This document shows positions 1 through 10,989 of a stretch of DNA of 64,000 nt, piece after piece. The stretch is from Ariolimax columbianus (taxonomy: Eukaryota; Mollusca; Gastropoda; Stylommatophora; Arionidae): NCBI GenBank assembly GCA_036924085.1, contig JAVGWX010000014.1, positions 34,167,936-34,231,935 of the forward strand. The letters run 5' to 3'. How positions within the stretch are numbered: position 1 is the first letter of the stretch; each line of letters begins with the position of its first letter. The notes under the pieces were generated by a model. It saw only the letters and a program-made list of their open reading frames with translations, had not been told where the DNA came from and ran no database searches. The translations under genes were made by a program, and so were the position numbers.

Positions 1-370
1 GGGACGATGAGGCTAACGTCTGGTCAGGCAAAACACGATGATCATACAATGTTAGCCAGGGTCAGGAGAAATATACTGGCCAAGACCCTTACCTGACCTC
101 CTGGTTGTCCTGAAACGGGCTGTTGTCGAGGACAACAGTCTGGCTAACAAGGTGAGGTTCGATGTGATCCACGTAGTAGTGAGTGACACGCAGATAAAGG
201 CAAGCATTGCACAACCACCTGGAGGACCCCGGTCCACTTCATCAGCGCGCTCGGGTTGTCAGAAACGCTACTGCAATATGCCGCAAGTTCCGTCCTTTTC
301 AGGGCGCACAAAAGGGTTACCAAGCCGTTGTGGGCATTAGCAACCAACCAACCGTCCAACCAACCAACCA
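1..370 (+). mobile_element. SINE A, copy 1 (5' end at window edge)
   Basis: A roughly 350-bp interspersed repeat also found at 433-736, 14174-15065 and 58731-59080. Shared blocks are GTCTGGTCAGGCAAAA, TACTGGCCAAGACCCT, GTAGTAGTGAGTGACACGCA and GTTGTGGGCATT, ending in an A/C-rich tail. No long reading frame and no clear tRNA boxes are visible. The SINE class is inferred from size, tail and the duplications around sister copies. Confidence 0.7.
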
Positions 371-432
371 TTTGTTTTATTAGTTCATAAATATATGTAT
401 TTGCATTATTTATACAGTGTTTTACCAATGTG

Positions 433-736
433 CATGGGAAGGAAGACTAACGTCTGGTCAGGCAAAATATACTGGCTAATATATCGGCTTCCTAGTAGCC
501 CTCCCTCGAAACGGGCTGTTTTCATGGCAGCCTGGCTAACGAGTCGAGGGATCGACGTGATCCCCGTAGTAGTGAGTGACACGCAGATGAAGCCAAGCAT
601 AACCGCCTGGAGGACTCCGGTCCACCTTCAGCACGCTTGGGATGTGAGGGTAGCTGCTGCAATTCGCCATTTATCGTCCTTTTTAGTGCGCACAAAAGAG
701 TTACTTACTCACCGTGGGCATTCACAAACAACAACA
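433..736 (+). mobile_element. SINE A, copy 2 with target site duplication
   Basis: Shares its whole length with the copy at 58731-59080 and ends in a (CAA)n tail. The 9-bp sequence ACCAATGTG occurs directly before (424-432) and directly after the tail (737-745), which reads as a target site duplication made by LINE machinery. Confidence 0.75.
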
Positions 737-892
737 ACCAATGTGTGTCTAGTGGCCCGCCGGGGTCTTTGTGTATGACAAGGACAAGAATAGCACCACT
801 GCCTCCCCCCTCCCCCTTAGAGAGCATGTCGTAAAAGGCAACTAACTGTGTGACATGGCATAACACCGGCCATAGTTATGTGGTTTGCTAAG

Positions 893-1105
893 AGCACCAT
901 AGATGGCGCCTAACAGGCTGCAGGTCTACTTTGCTCTAGTGTTTGAGTCTATTAAGATGAACTCGCATATCGGTTAATCACCCTCAGCGGCACGTGTCCA
1001 ACGCAGTGGAGTAATAAGCTGCTCGAACCCAGCCAGCTAAACAGGATAATCTCGTCCCGGCTACATCCAGCTCACGCCAGAGCTGGTACCTGCACATGGA
1101 CGTTT
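893..1105 (+). repeat. Interspersed repeat K, copy 1
   Basis: A non-coding unit of about 215 bp containing TAGATGGCGCCTAACAGGCT and CTACTTTGCTCTAGTG. It is nearly the same as 43967-44207, where insertion into a LINE with a duplication is visible. Probably a SINE or short non-autonomous element of unknown class. Confidence 0.7.
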
Positions 1106-1694
1106 GCCACAGTAGCTATACAGATCGACTAAGACTTTACTAATGTAACAGCAATAGAAACTGTTGATGGGTTTTAAAATTTGAGTAAAAATAGTTTTGA
1201 TAACATACACTGAAGTATAATTCCTCCCTTGAAATCCTAACAATCCTGGGGAGTTCCCCCACTGGCTGAAGACCCTTGAATGACAGGGCTGTGGCTGGGG
1301 ATTTCCCCACCGTTTCCTACCGACAGGCATTCCCCGTGCGATCATTTATAATATGTATACGAACTATGACCTACTTAATTAAGGTGAAGGTTGTTTCATT
1401 GTTTTATAGCAGGCGCTGCTGTTGGGGATGAAGTGTTGGACACTTTATTGAACTAGGTTCAGTTTTGTTTATGACACGAAGTGGCCAGTTGCCTTCCCTA
1501 CCAGGAAACACGTTCCAACTATGTTTACTAGAGCGTGTGGATTGCAGGAATTGACCCGATATCATTGCCCTGTTACGTAGGTATAAATATACTAGGGTAC
1601 GTCAGAAAGTAAGTCACAGAAGACTCTCTCCTTGCTCGCTCTTCGAACCTCACTCTTGTTTCATTTGACTCTGTCCAACAGTCACACTCTTGCA
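1106..1694. other. No recognised feature
   Basis: No credible reading frame, RNA gene or repeat relationship inside the window was found here. Confidence 0.5.
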
Positions 1695-1905
1695 CAACTT
1701 TCACACGCGCCCTCAAGGTGAGGCCCTTCCATTGCACTTTGGTTGGGCTGGCTTCTGAGAGCGCACAAACCTAGCATAGGTACGTACAGACGCACACATA
1801 CATCCAAGCGCTGGTTTGTGCGTCTTAATATCGCCCAATTGACTACGGTCTGGGGTGGAATAGGCGCGCCTCCGCCAGTAGAAACTAGTGAGGCAGACAA
1901 GTAAA
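1695..1905 (+). mobile_element. SINE-like repeat H, copy 1
   Basis: About 200 bp that matches the reverse complement of 48645-48838. Shared blocks include CCTTCCATTGCACTTTGGTT, CAAACCTAGCATAGG and GGCGCGCCTCCGCCAGTAGA. Two dispersed inverted copies show an interspersed element. The other copy has an AAC-type tail. No coding potential is visible. Confidence 0.65.
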
Positions 1906-2284
1906 TTTTAAAACATTTAAAAAAGTAAGTAAGTCACAAACTGAAACAGGATAGCTGAAACATTGTAGTTGGTAGTTTCTTGTGGTGTTATTAACTGGCA
2001 GTAACATCCAACTTTGTTATTACTGTAGGTAGCAGACACTAGGTGTCGTATGCACATGCGTAGTTCAACCAAAAATGGCCTCTGTAAAGCATGTACAATC
2101 CAAGAATAGTGTGCTGTTGTGCCGGCTCTTTCGGAAGGCAGAAGGGACTTTCAGCAAAGGATGTGCATACGGACATGCTTCCTGTAAACGGTGAGAAGTG
2201 TTAGTTGCGTAAAGTGGTGCATAACTCGGTGGATACATTTTCTCATGGATGCTCACGCATTATAGATGAAGGTATAAATGGAGC
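1906..2284. other. No recognised feature
   Basis: AT-rich sequence with no supported gene or repeat. Confidence 0.45.
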
Positions 2285-2520
2285 GCGTTAGCTCGGTTCA
2301 TATCGAGCGATCCGCTAGTTTCGGTGGTACCTCGGTTTCGAATCGCGTCCGGAGACTAAACAAAATCAGAGTCATGATTTTAATCGGGGACCGCTTCTCC
2401 AGTCAACCCAGCTGTAAATGGGTACCTGACGCATGAATTAGGGAAAGTAAAAACAGCAAGGAAGGGCACTGGCCACCCCACCTCTTAGTACAATGGGGTC
2501 TTCAAAAACTCAATTTCCAA
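2285..2520 (+). mobile_element. tRNA-derived SINE E, copy 1
   Basis: A tRNA-like head (TAGCTCGGTTC as a degenerate box A, GGTTTCGAATCGC as a box B with one extra base) is followed by a body with CAACCCAGCTGTAAATGGGT and CACTGGCCACCCCACC. The body recurs at 46550-46690. Order and size fit a tRNA-derived SINE. Confidence 0.65.
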
Positions 2521-2564
2521 CCAGTGGTTAATTCTGCGATTTTCCACTTTACATATTATATAGA

Positions 2565-2612
2565 TATATACACACACACAGACAGACGCGCACACACACG
2601 CACACACATATT
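2565..2612. repeat. CA/CG-rich microsatellite
   Basis: Short alternating pyrimidine-purine run. The flanking parts of 2521-2878 show no other recognisable feature. Confidence 0.8.
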
Positions 2613-2878
2613 ATAAAAATCAAAATATTTGAATTTGCTAAAACGTCAGCTCTAGCGACATGATATTCTTCACATATCCATTATGTCTAGAATTGCCATG
2701 TTAGTGCGACTATTCCAGCTCTTTGCAGCTTTCTGATCCCGAGTTATAACAATGTAAGCTCTCCAACCATTAGCTACATGAACATGACAATTGCGCATCC
2801 AATTTCTTCAAGTAAACGCAATATGTTCTGCCGCTGTGTTTTTGTGCGTTCTCGAGTCTGTGACGTCAAAATAGGGCA

Positions 2879-3130
2879 ATGCGTGTCGAACTTATTCGAG
2901 CGAAGCAGCTAGGCCTGTTCCGCATGAGAACGGGACATGACATATTTAATGGCCACTTTCACAGGCTAAATTTAACTCATCGCCCATTTGTATGTGCGGG
3001 CAAGCAATACCAGACACCTGAACATATCCTGAAAGACTGGTATATGGTTAGACGCGTTCTGAGCATTGGCCCACGCAGACGAATCTCCACACAAAGCTGT
3101 TTAGAAGCCTTGAAGAGCACTCCAATACAG
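2879..3130 (+). pseudogene. LINE C-terminal zinc-motif relic
   Basis: The translation contains LGLFRMRTGHDIFNGHFHRL and, further on, YQTPEHIL, the sequence that follows RNase H in I-type LINE polyproteins (compare FRLRTGHKRLRYHL in the LINE at 40264-42656). The usual C-x-C-G knuckle is degraded. Only the last part of the protein remains. A decayed retrotransposon fragment, not a host gene. Confidence 0.6.
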
Positions 3131-3256
3131 AGACCTTGTATAAGAAGCAATTTAAACAAACAAAAAAAACGTGACAAACGAGAACGCTGGAGTAACAGTG
3201 ATCTAAAGTTATGCTTCCTCATTCTGCATTCTGGGGTTAGTAAGTCCACTCACTAT

Positions 3257-4855
3257 ACGAGGGGTGTTCAAGTAAAACCTTTTTTTTGTGGTCACGAAAA
3301 AAAATGTTTTTCAAGTAGTCAAAATGCCATTTATTTTTCTATATAATCTCCTACAACGTTTATGCACCTTATCCTACCGTTTAAGAAATGCTTGAAAAGT
3401 TTTAGCGTAGAATGATTTGCCAGTATGTCTGAACCGATCTATGACAACCTGTTTCACTTCGTCATCAGTGCTGAAATGCTGACTTCGCAGGAATTCTTTT
3501 AGGGGTCCAAACAGGTGAAAATAGCTTGGAGCGAGGTATTGGCTGTAAAGGTTGATGTGGCAATACCTCCCAGCTGAGTTGCTGCAGATGTCACATAATG
3601 CGGTGAGCCGTATGATGTCGGGCGTTATCTTGCAGGACCAGTACGCCCTTTGTGTTCAAACCAGGCCATTTTTCCTGGTTATGCACATCAATCAAAATGC
3701 GCATGTACTGTTGACTGCTGATAGTGGCACCAGGTAGAAGATTAACATGAATGACGCCAAGTTTGTCCCAGAAAACACTAGCTATCACTTTACCTGCAGA
3801 TGCAATTGTCCTAAACGTTTTGCGTGGTGATTGCGTATGCTTCCAATGCTTGGATGCTCGTTTCGATTCAGGAGTATAATGATGCGCCCAGGTTTCGTCA
3901 CATGTAATGATGCGTCTAGGTTTCGTCACATGTAATGATGCGTCCAGGTTTCGTCACGTATAATGATGCGTCCAGGTTTTGTCACATGTAATGATGCGTC
4001 TAGGTTTCGTCACATGTAATGATGCGTCCAGGTTTCGTCACGTATAATGATGCGTCCAGGTTTTGTCACATGTAATGATGCGTCTAGGTTTCGTCACATG
4101 TAATGATGCGTCCAGGTTTCGTCACGTATAATGATGCGTCCAGGTTTTGTCACATGTAATGATGCGTCTAGGTTTCGTCACATGTAATGATGCGTCCAGG
4201 TTTCGTCACGTATAATGATGCGTCCAGGTTTTGTCACATGTAATGATGCGTCTAGGTTTCGTCACATGTAATGATGCGTCCAGGTTTCGTCACGTATAAT
4301 GATGCGTCCAGGTTTTGTCACATGTAATGATGCGATTCAAAAAGTAATGCCCTTTCATATCAAAACATTCCTTTAATTCAGTGCAGGCTTGAACTCTTCT
4401 CTGTCGGTCAAAAGCGGAAAGCTGTCTTGGCACCCAACGTGCACTCATCTTAAAAAAATGCAAATATTCATGAATAATAGTGTTCACCGTATCCAGAGAA
4501 AGACTCGCCTCTTGTGCAATTTCGCTACAGGTTATGCGTCGATTTTCCAGGATAAGGCGTTCCACTATGTGGATATTCACAGGTATTACTGCGGTGGGTT
4601 GAGAGCCACCACGGCTGGGATAATTACTCACGGATGTATGGACTTCTCTAAAACGTTTACACCATTCAAAAATCTTACTGCGGCTGAGTGTCTCATCGCC
4701 GTATTGTAATTTCACTCTTCTGTAAATTTCCGCAAGAAACTTTATCACAACACGCTGCCCATGCAAGCACTAACAGTGTTGTCTGCCATTTTTGTATCTG
4801 TCACGTGACTGGACCATGGCAAGTAGGCCATCTAGCAGTAATAAAACACAAGTGC
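3257..4855 (-). mobile_element. Mariner transposon M1, defective
   Basis: Minus-strand transposase pieces. The N-terminal part near 4290-4766 has a helix-turn-helix-like segment (SRSKIFEWCKRFREV) and runs to an ITCDKTW motif. The C-terminal part at 3591-3929 contains ITCDETWAHHY and VLQDNARHH, the first two acidic sites of a mariner D,D34D transposase. Further downstream a degraded FGPLKEFLRSQHFSTDDEV block remains. The left terminal repeat starts CGAGGGGTGTTCAAGT at 3259 next to a TA. The right end is poorly defined. The reading frame is interrupted by a 28-bp array and by a frameshift near the start, so the copy is dead. Confidence 0.8.
3878..4334. repeat. 28-bp minisatellite inside mariner M1 (84-bp higher order)
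   Basis: About 16 tandem copies of a 28-bp unit (AATGATGCGTCCAGGTTTCG plus 8 bp). Three variant monomers (GGTTTTGTCACATGT, TAGGTTTCGTCACATGT, GGTTTCGTCACGTAT) repeat in a fixed order, giving an 84-bp higher-order period (for example 3972 to 4056). On the minus strand the unit encodes the ITCDETW region of the transposase. Confidence 0.95.
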
Positions 4856-4939
4856 CCCTAACTAATGATAGTAGTTGCAGCATGCTATAGATCATTCAGG
4901 AAGCACTAAAACAACAAGTCTCAGTTTGAATATGAATAC

Positions 4940-4974
4940 GCCTCGCGCGCGTGCGTGCGTGCGTGCGTGCGTGC

Positions 4975-5031
<57 letters not shown>

Positions 5032-5121
5032 TATATATACACATACATACATACATACAGACGCACACCGAACTCCCCAAACCATACATACACATAGACA
5101 CACATACATAAATACACACAT

Positions 5122-5156
<35 letters not shown>

Positions 5157-5350
5157 CATACATAGATAAATACATACATACATGCATATCTACACAAATG
5201 CACACATACACATAAATACATACATACACACACACACACGCACGCCCGTCCCGAACCCCCACCCACCCAAAACCAACCCACCCACGCACGCACGCAGACA
5301 GACACACACTCAGGCAGGTGCGCACGCACACACGCACATACATACATACA
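4940..5350. repeat. Compound microsatellite
   Basis: Runs of (CGTG)n, (GT)n, (AT)n, (CA)n, (CATA)n and (CGCA)n. All long frames here are simple-repeat artefacts rich in Cys, Val, Tyr or His, Thr and Ile. Confidence 0.95.
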
Positions 5351-5404
5351 TACAAATGATGAAACCTGCCTCAGTGGATTTATTACAAATACATGAAAGG
5401 AACA

Positions 5405-5478
5405 TCATCAGGTTGTATACAGACTCTGCAGAGTTTTCTAAACCAGTATAAAGACGTTTAGTTAAGTTGAGGTGTTTT
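5405..5478 (+). mobile_element. CR1/L2 3' terminus fragment
   Basis: Matches the 3' end of the CR1/L2 copy at 13140-13695: TTGTATACAGACTCTGCAGA, then CTAAACCAGTATAAAGACG and a TTAAG-type tail. Confidence 0.75.
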
Positions 5479-5759
5479 GGCAGAATTAAACAAAGCAATT
5501 GTTATGAGCCAAGCATCCACCGGGGTTCGTTAGAAAAAGTCGCCATAGACATTCAGAGACGCATCTCCCAGCTTGGGCAGACGTCGGATACCGTGCGAGA
5601 AAAATAACGCAGCTCTGGGTTCAAACTCCACCCCATGCGCTCTTCCTTATGGTGGTCGGTCAGGAACCCATTGTGAACACACTTTCCGATACTTTAGTTT
5701 CTTCCTAACCACCATTTCAATGGAGATGGCTTCGCATCTGAGTGGTCCTGGGTTGAAGC

Positions 5760-5828
5760 GGAAATTTAATTTTCCCGGGTTGACCCAGCCTACATACATA
5801 TACACATACATACATATGTACATACATA
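5760..5828. repeat. CATA microsatellite abutting mariner M3
   Basis: (CATA)n tract ending in TACATACATA directly before the CGAGGCG terminus of the mariner at 5829. Confidence 0.85.
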
Positions 5829-6307
5829 CGAGGCGTATATACTTAACTTCAAGCGACACAGCCAATTTCTCTGCCAGAGAACGTAAGCTCCAACAACGGT
5901 CCATCCGTATTGCTGCATCAATATCGGAGATGGCGTCTCCTGTCGCAACAATATGCGCCTGACCTGGTCGCGGTAGATCGTTCCTTAAACTCACATCCTT
6001 CCCAAAACATCCGTGCCCAGTAGTTCACTGTTGTCTTCGACACACTTCTGTCACCATGTACTGCTTGCATTCTGGCGATGAATGTCGTCTGTTTGCTTAA
6101 GCTGTTATGAAGTAAATCGCCGCTCGCTGATCAACCGTGGACGGACTCCGTACCACACCCGCCATTTACTCAACGCTCTGCAGTAGAACCAATGAATGAA
6201 AGGATAATGAACACGTGATCATTAGTATGTGCTTATTTGACGTCATCGTGTTCCTCGCGCGTATATCCACGTGGAGCAGCTCATCGGGTTTTATTTGAAC
6301 ACGCCTC
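5829..6307 (-). mobile_element. Mariner MITE M3
   Basis: Termini CGAGGCGT (5829) and ACGCCTCG (6301-6308) face each other. The minus strand carries the 5' part of a mariner transposase ORF with frameshifts (LPRPGQAHIVATGDAISDID, then WSLRSLAEKLAVSLE), which stops abruptly and joins the left terminus. This is an internal deletion derivative of the family seen at 20084-20793 and 32723-33377. Confidence 0.75.
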
Positions 6308-6322
6308 GTGCATATGTCTCTT

Positions 6323-6363
<41 letters not shown>

Positions 6364-6405
6364 TGTGTGTGTATATATATATACACACACACACATACAC
6401 ACTGT
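6308..6405. repeat. TC/GT/AT/AC compound microsatellite
   Basis: (TC)n then (GT)n, (AT)n and (AC)n, lying exactly between mariner M3 and the left terminus of mariner M2. Confidence 0.95.
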
Positions 6406-6484
6406 GCGAGGTGTGTTCAAAAAGTATCCGACCGTTGAACCGGAACAATACAGTTACTCACTTGGAGGTTTGAAACCTCAATTC

Positions 6485-7386
6485 AGGTGGTAGAAAATAT
6501 ACCAGGTATTGCAAACAAAAACTGCCAGACTGAAAAAGAAAGGAGAGATACTACCCTAAGCTTCATAACGAAAAGCAACCCAAGCATGGACTGGACCCAT
6601 GCATACACCGACGGTTCTGTAACAAACACTACACAGAACGGAGGGGCAGGAGCATTCTTGAACCTACCAAATGGCAGAAAAATAACACTGTCATTTGTTA
6701 CTGGTAAGTACACAAGCAATTTCAGAGCGGAGGCAGAGGCACTGAGGGCGGCAGTGGAAGAAATGGTGACACACAGTGAAAATGAAAGCCATATAGTCCT
6801 GCTTACAGATGCTCTCGCCGTAGTCACAGCGCTAAAAAGCCAGAAAAATACTGAGCTTAATGACTTAAGAGCAGCACTCTGCCAACTGTGCCAGCAGTCC
6901 GCTCCAAAAAGGGTAGTGGTACAGTGGGTCCCATCACACTGCAACATCCAAGGCAACGAGGAGGCAGACAGACTGGCAAAAGAAGGTGCAAGACTACCAC
7001 AAACAGATACTAGTATGACGTACGAAGAGTCAAAACGGCTTATCAAAGCCAGATACATGACCAAATGGGAAACCGAACATACTGGTTACACCAAAAACGA
7101 TGCCTATTACCAGTTGAACCGAAAAGAGCAGGTCGTTGTCTTCAGACTTCGCACTGGCCACAATATACTGAAGATAGGGTGTACCGACGTGCGGTACTGG
7201 TAAAATGACCGCTGAACATCTGCTGCAGAACTGCCCGACATACGAGGATCAGAGAGAGCAGATGTGGCCATCACCAGTGGAACTGCAAGACAAGCTCTAT
7301 GGCAGTGGCGACAGCCTCAGGATGACCGCCGCTTTTTTCGAAAAAATAATGGTTACTGTCTGACTGCGTACGAAGAAGAAGAAGAA
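6485..7386 (+). mobile_element. I/Nimb-like LINE D, copy D1 (5' truncated)
   Basis: Near-identical to the last 0.9 kb of the LINE at 40264-42656. Encodes the RNase H domain (HAYTDGSV, RAEAEALRAA, WVPSHCNIQGNEEAD). Relative to D2 it lacks about 24 bp in frame and then 8 bp, which breaks the frame and removes the CPCG zinc knuckle. It ends in (GAA)n. A perfect 13-bp duplication GAAACCTCAATTC flanks it (6472-6484 and 7387-7399), so it inserted into mariner M2. Confidence 0.9.
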
Positions 7387-7399
7387 GAAACCTCAATTC

Positions 7400-7880
7400 C
7401 CTTCAAAATACTCACCTTGGGACCCCACACACTTCTAACAGTGGTCCAGCCATTGCTGGAAATTTCAGGGAGGTCTCTTTGAGAATGGAGTACAGCTTGG
7501 TCGTCGCATTCCGCATAATATCATCTGGTGACTCAAATCATGGAGTTTTTAGCTCGGAGAACAGTCAACCATCGCAAGGAACCATTTCGTCAGGACGGGG
7601 AGTCGGGTGAACCAGGAGAATGTTGTGTTTGGCCAAGAAAGTCTGAATCAGCTGCGGCGGGTGGGTTGTCACGGTGGAGTTGCCATTGTCCCCAGGTCCG
7701 ATCGTTTGCGACAAACATCTTCACGAAAAGCAACGGAAGACCTCCAGGCAGTACTCGTTGGTCATGTTTTGACCTTACGGTGCATGCTCGTGATACACAA
7801 CCCTATGGGAGTCAAAGATAACCATCAACATGGCTTTGACATTACTGCGTACCTGCCTCGCTATTTTTGGTCTCTAGGAG
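7400..7880 (-). pseudogene. Mariner M2 transposase, C-terminal part
   Basis: The minus strand reads SNVKAMLMVIFDSHRVVYHE, then LIQTFLAKHNI, then PDEMVPCDG, with stops and frameshifts. This matches the region around the second and third catalytic acids of mariner transposases, where the usual PDLAPCD-type motif is altered to PDEMVPCDG. Decayed coding DNA. Confidence 0.7.
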
Positions 7881-7884
7881 GCTG

Positions 7885-8165
7885 CGTGACCTAGGGGTGA
7901 AACTCGTTCGGTTTTCACAATCACAACGTTCCGGGTTCGATTACCACGTGTGTCCAGTTTGGCAGACACTGGGTTTTTATCCGGGCTAATGCTCCTCCAC
8001 GAACGGAAAGTAATGGCAACCTACCGTACTGCACACTTGCCAACCTACCGTACTGCACACTTGCCAACCTACCGTACTGCACACTTGCTAAGAAACTTAT
8101 AACAGTCAAATAGGAGGCAGTTGTAAGAAGCTACGTTCTGTAAAAGGACGTGCGACTTACTTTAG
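7885..8165 (+). mobile_element. tRNA-derived SINE G, copy 1
   Basis: Box B-like GGGTTCGATTACC follows a head with TGACCTAGGGGTGAAAC. The body has GTGTCCAGTTTGGCAGACA, which returns in reverse at 16632-16880. A 24-bp unit (CCAACCTACCGTACTGCACA plus 4 bp) is tandemly triplicated at 8018-8088, an array starting inside a SINE. Confidence 0.65.
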
Positions 8166-8421
8166 GATGATGAATGTCTCCACTGTGACGACTGCAGCTT
8201 GGTTTCCTGGTCGTATCCATAAACCCATAGGTATTAAACACGGGGTCGCCTCTTGCGCAGTCCAGCATGTCAAGTCAGACTTCCAGATTTCCGGCGCGCC
8301 CATCAGATACCGCATGGACGACAACTCGGAAGTCGGAAATTCAGGAGAAAATTAACCGGTTCTCTGCTGCATGTGACAATTATAGACTGGTCATAAATGT
8401 TTTTAAAAGACTGAAGCTATA

Positions 8422-8646
8422 CACCAACCAACTCCCGGTACAAGATACACACAGCCACAATCAACCAACTCCCGGTACAAGATACACACAGCCACAATCA
8501 ACCAACTCCCGGTACAAGATACATACAGCCACAATCAACCAACTCCCGGTACAAGATACACACAGCCACAATCAACCAACTCCCGGTATAAGATACACAC
8601 AACCACAATCAACCAACTCCCGGTACAAGATACACACAGCCACAAT
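8422..8646. repeat. 37-bp minisatellite from LINE coding DNA
   Basis: Six copies of a 37-bp unit starting CAACCAACTCCCGGTACAAG. The single LINE version encodes QPTPGTRYTQPQ just upstream of the TYLG motif. The period is not a multiple of three. Confidence 0.95.
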
Positions 8647-8828
8647 TTACGGTAAATGGACAGATCCTGAAAGATGTCTGCAAGTTGACGTACCTGGGGA
8701 GTACACTGTCGCAAACCGTCAACCTGGACGACGAGGTGGGAAGTAGAATAATGAAAACCAGTGCAGCCTTCGGTAGAATGAGCTCGACAGTATGGGAGAG
8801 GCGGGACATTAACGTCAAGACAAAGCTC

Positions 8829-9645
8829 AAGGTCTACCGAGCTGCTATGCTCAAGACCTACCTAGCTGCTATGCTCAAGGTCTACCGAGCTGCTGTGCTC
8901 AAGACCTACCGAGCTGCTATGCTCAAAACCTACCGAGCTGCTATGATCAAGACCTACCTAGCTGCTATGCTCAAGACCTACCGAGCTGCTATGCTCAAAA
9001 CCTACCGAGCTGCTATGCTCAAGACCTACTGAGCTGCTATGCTCAAGACCTACCGAGCTGCTATGCTCAAGACCTACTGAGCTGCTATGCTCAAGACCTA
9101 CTGAGCTGCTATGCTCAAGGTCTACCGAGCTGCTATGCTCAAGACCTACCGAACTGCTATGCTCAAGATCTATCTAGCTGCTATGCTCAAGACCTACCGA
9201 GCTGCTATGCTCAAGACCTACCGAGCTGCTATGCTCAAGGTCTACCGAGCTGCTATGCTCAAGACCTACCCAGCTGCTATGCTCAAGGTCTACCGAGCTG
9301 CTATGTTCAAGGTCTACCGAGCTGCTATGCTCAAGGTCTACCGAGCTGCTATGCTCAAGACCTACCTAGCTGCTATGCTCAAGACCTACCGAGCTGCTAT
9401 GCTCAAGACCTACCGAGCTGCTATGCTCAAGACCTACCGAGCTGCTATGCTCAAGACCTACCTAGCTGCTATGCTCAAAACCTACCTAGCTGCTATGCTC
9501 AAGACCTACCGAGCTGCTATGCTCAAGACCTACCGAGCTGCTATGCTCAAGACTTACCGAGCTGCTATGCTCAAGACCTACCGAGCTGCTATGCTCAAGA
9601 CCTACCGAGCTGCTATGCTCAAGACCTACCGAGCTGCTATCCTCC
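8829..9645. repeat. 24-bp minisatellite from LINE coding DNA
   Basis: About 34 copies of CTCAAGACCTACCGAGCTGC plus TATG. In frame it reads KTYRAAML or KVYRAAML, an amplified version of the LINE segment that normally precedes the LLYGCETW-type motif. The array sits exactly where that motif should begin. Confidence 0.95.
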
Positions 9646-10261
9646 CAACGCAAGGGAGAGTTTAACTGTCTATGCGAAACACGCAAAGAAACGGAACCAC
9701 TTTAACAACCAGCCTGAGACGTATACTGAGCATCCGTTGGCAGGACCATGTCCCTGACACTGATATCGTAAAACGAGCAGACATGCCAGGCATCCATGCA
9801 TAGCCGCAGGCGGTACAGCTGAGATGGGCTGGGCACCTTCTACGCATGTCAGACACAAGCCTGCCAAAGAGACTTATGTACGTTGAGCTTAAGGAAGGCT
9901 GGCGCAAAGGAGTTCGTCCAAAAAAGCGTTTTAAGAACAGTCTGAAGAAAACTGAGATAATATCACACAGACGAAGGCAACTAGGAGAGCATCGCAGAAA
10001 ACAGATCGGACTAGAGAAACACAGTAAATGTGGACTTTGCTGAAGGAGAGCATCGCAGAATGCAGACAGCGCATACTAAACGCCTGAACCGGAAGGAAAG
10101 AGCCGTGAAACTGCCTTCACCAGCAGCAGAAGACATAGTGTATATACCATGTAATAGAAAATTCCGTGCTCACATTGGACTGATGCGCCACATAAGGTCC
10201 AGCAAGCACAGCATCGAAACGTGACAGCCGGTGCAGAAACAAAACAAAAAAGAACACATAC

Positions 10262-10386
10262 AACAAGATGGATATATGTGGTCCTCATCCAACAAGATGG
10301 ATATATGTGGTCCTCATCCAACAAGATGGATATATGTGGTCCTCGTCCAACAAGATGGATATATGTGGTCCTCATCCAACAAGATG
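10262..10386. repeat. 29-bp minisatellite
   Basis: Four to five copies of a unit starting AACAAGATGGATATATGTGG, just downstream of the LINE zinc-finger end, possibly in its 3' untranslated region. Confidence 0.9.
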
Positions 10387-10446
10387 TACAGTTATCCTCA
10401 TCATTAGCAGCTTCGGCACGAATTTCGGTGACATTTTCCACATAGC

Positions 10447-10985
10447 CAAATCCTGGCTGAAAATGTCGTGTACCGAACCAATGCTTATCCCTACCAAATC
10501 CTGGCTGAAAATGTTGTGTACCGAACCAATGCTTATCCCTACCAAATCATGGCTGAAAATGTCGTGTACCGAACCAATGCTTATCCCTACCAAATCCTGG
10601 CTGAAAAGGTCGTGTACCGAACCAATGCTTATCCCTACCAAATCCTGGCTGAAAATGTCGTGTACCGAACCAATGCTTATCCCTACCAAATCCTAGCTGA
10701 AAATGTCGTGTACCGAACCAATGTTTATCCCCACCAAATCCTGACTGAAAATGTCGTGTACCGAACCAATGCTTATCCCTACCAAATCCTGGCTGAAAAT
10801 GTCGTGTACCGAACCAATGCTTATCCCCACCAAATCCTGACTGAAAATGTCGTGTACCGAACCAATGCTTATCCCCACCAAATCCTGACTGAAAATATCG
10901 TGTACCGAACCAATGCTTATCCCCACAAAATCCTGGCTGAAAATGTCGTGTACCGAACCAATGCTTATCCTCACCAATACTTATT
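10447..10985. repeat. 48-bp minisatellite
   Basis: About 11 copies of a 48-bp unit containing AAATCCTGGCTGAAAATGTC and GTACCGAACCAATGCTTATC. Because 48 is a multiple of three, both strands show periodic open frames (16-residue period), which are artefacts. Source sequence not identified. Confidence 0.95.
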
Positions 10986-10989
10986 CCTA

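Larger units (their letters stand above)
8330..10235 (+). pseudogene. Endonuclease-RT LINE 3' relic carrying two coding-derived arrays
   Basis: Translated blocks in order: INRFSAACDNYRLVINV (end of the RT palm), PTPGTRYTQPQ, LTYLGSTLSQTVNLDDEV, AAFGRMSSTVWERRDINVKT, KLKVYRAAML, then after an array RWAGHLLRMSDTSLPKRLMY, and a terminal C2H2-like finger (CNRKFRAHIGLMRHIRSSKH). This is the usual order of an endonuclease-RT type LINE C terminus. Two segments have been tandemly amplified (8422-8646 and 8829-9645). Many stops; not functional. Confidence 0.8.

Noticed and set aside
2879..3346. Novel small gene of 155 codons
   Set aside because: The first part matches LINE zinc-region sequence and the rest has no conserved features and runs into mariner M1.
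4892..5355. Cys- and Tyr-rich open frames
   Set aside because: Microsatellite translation only.
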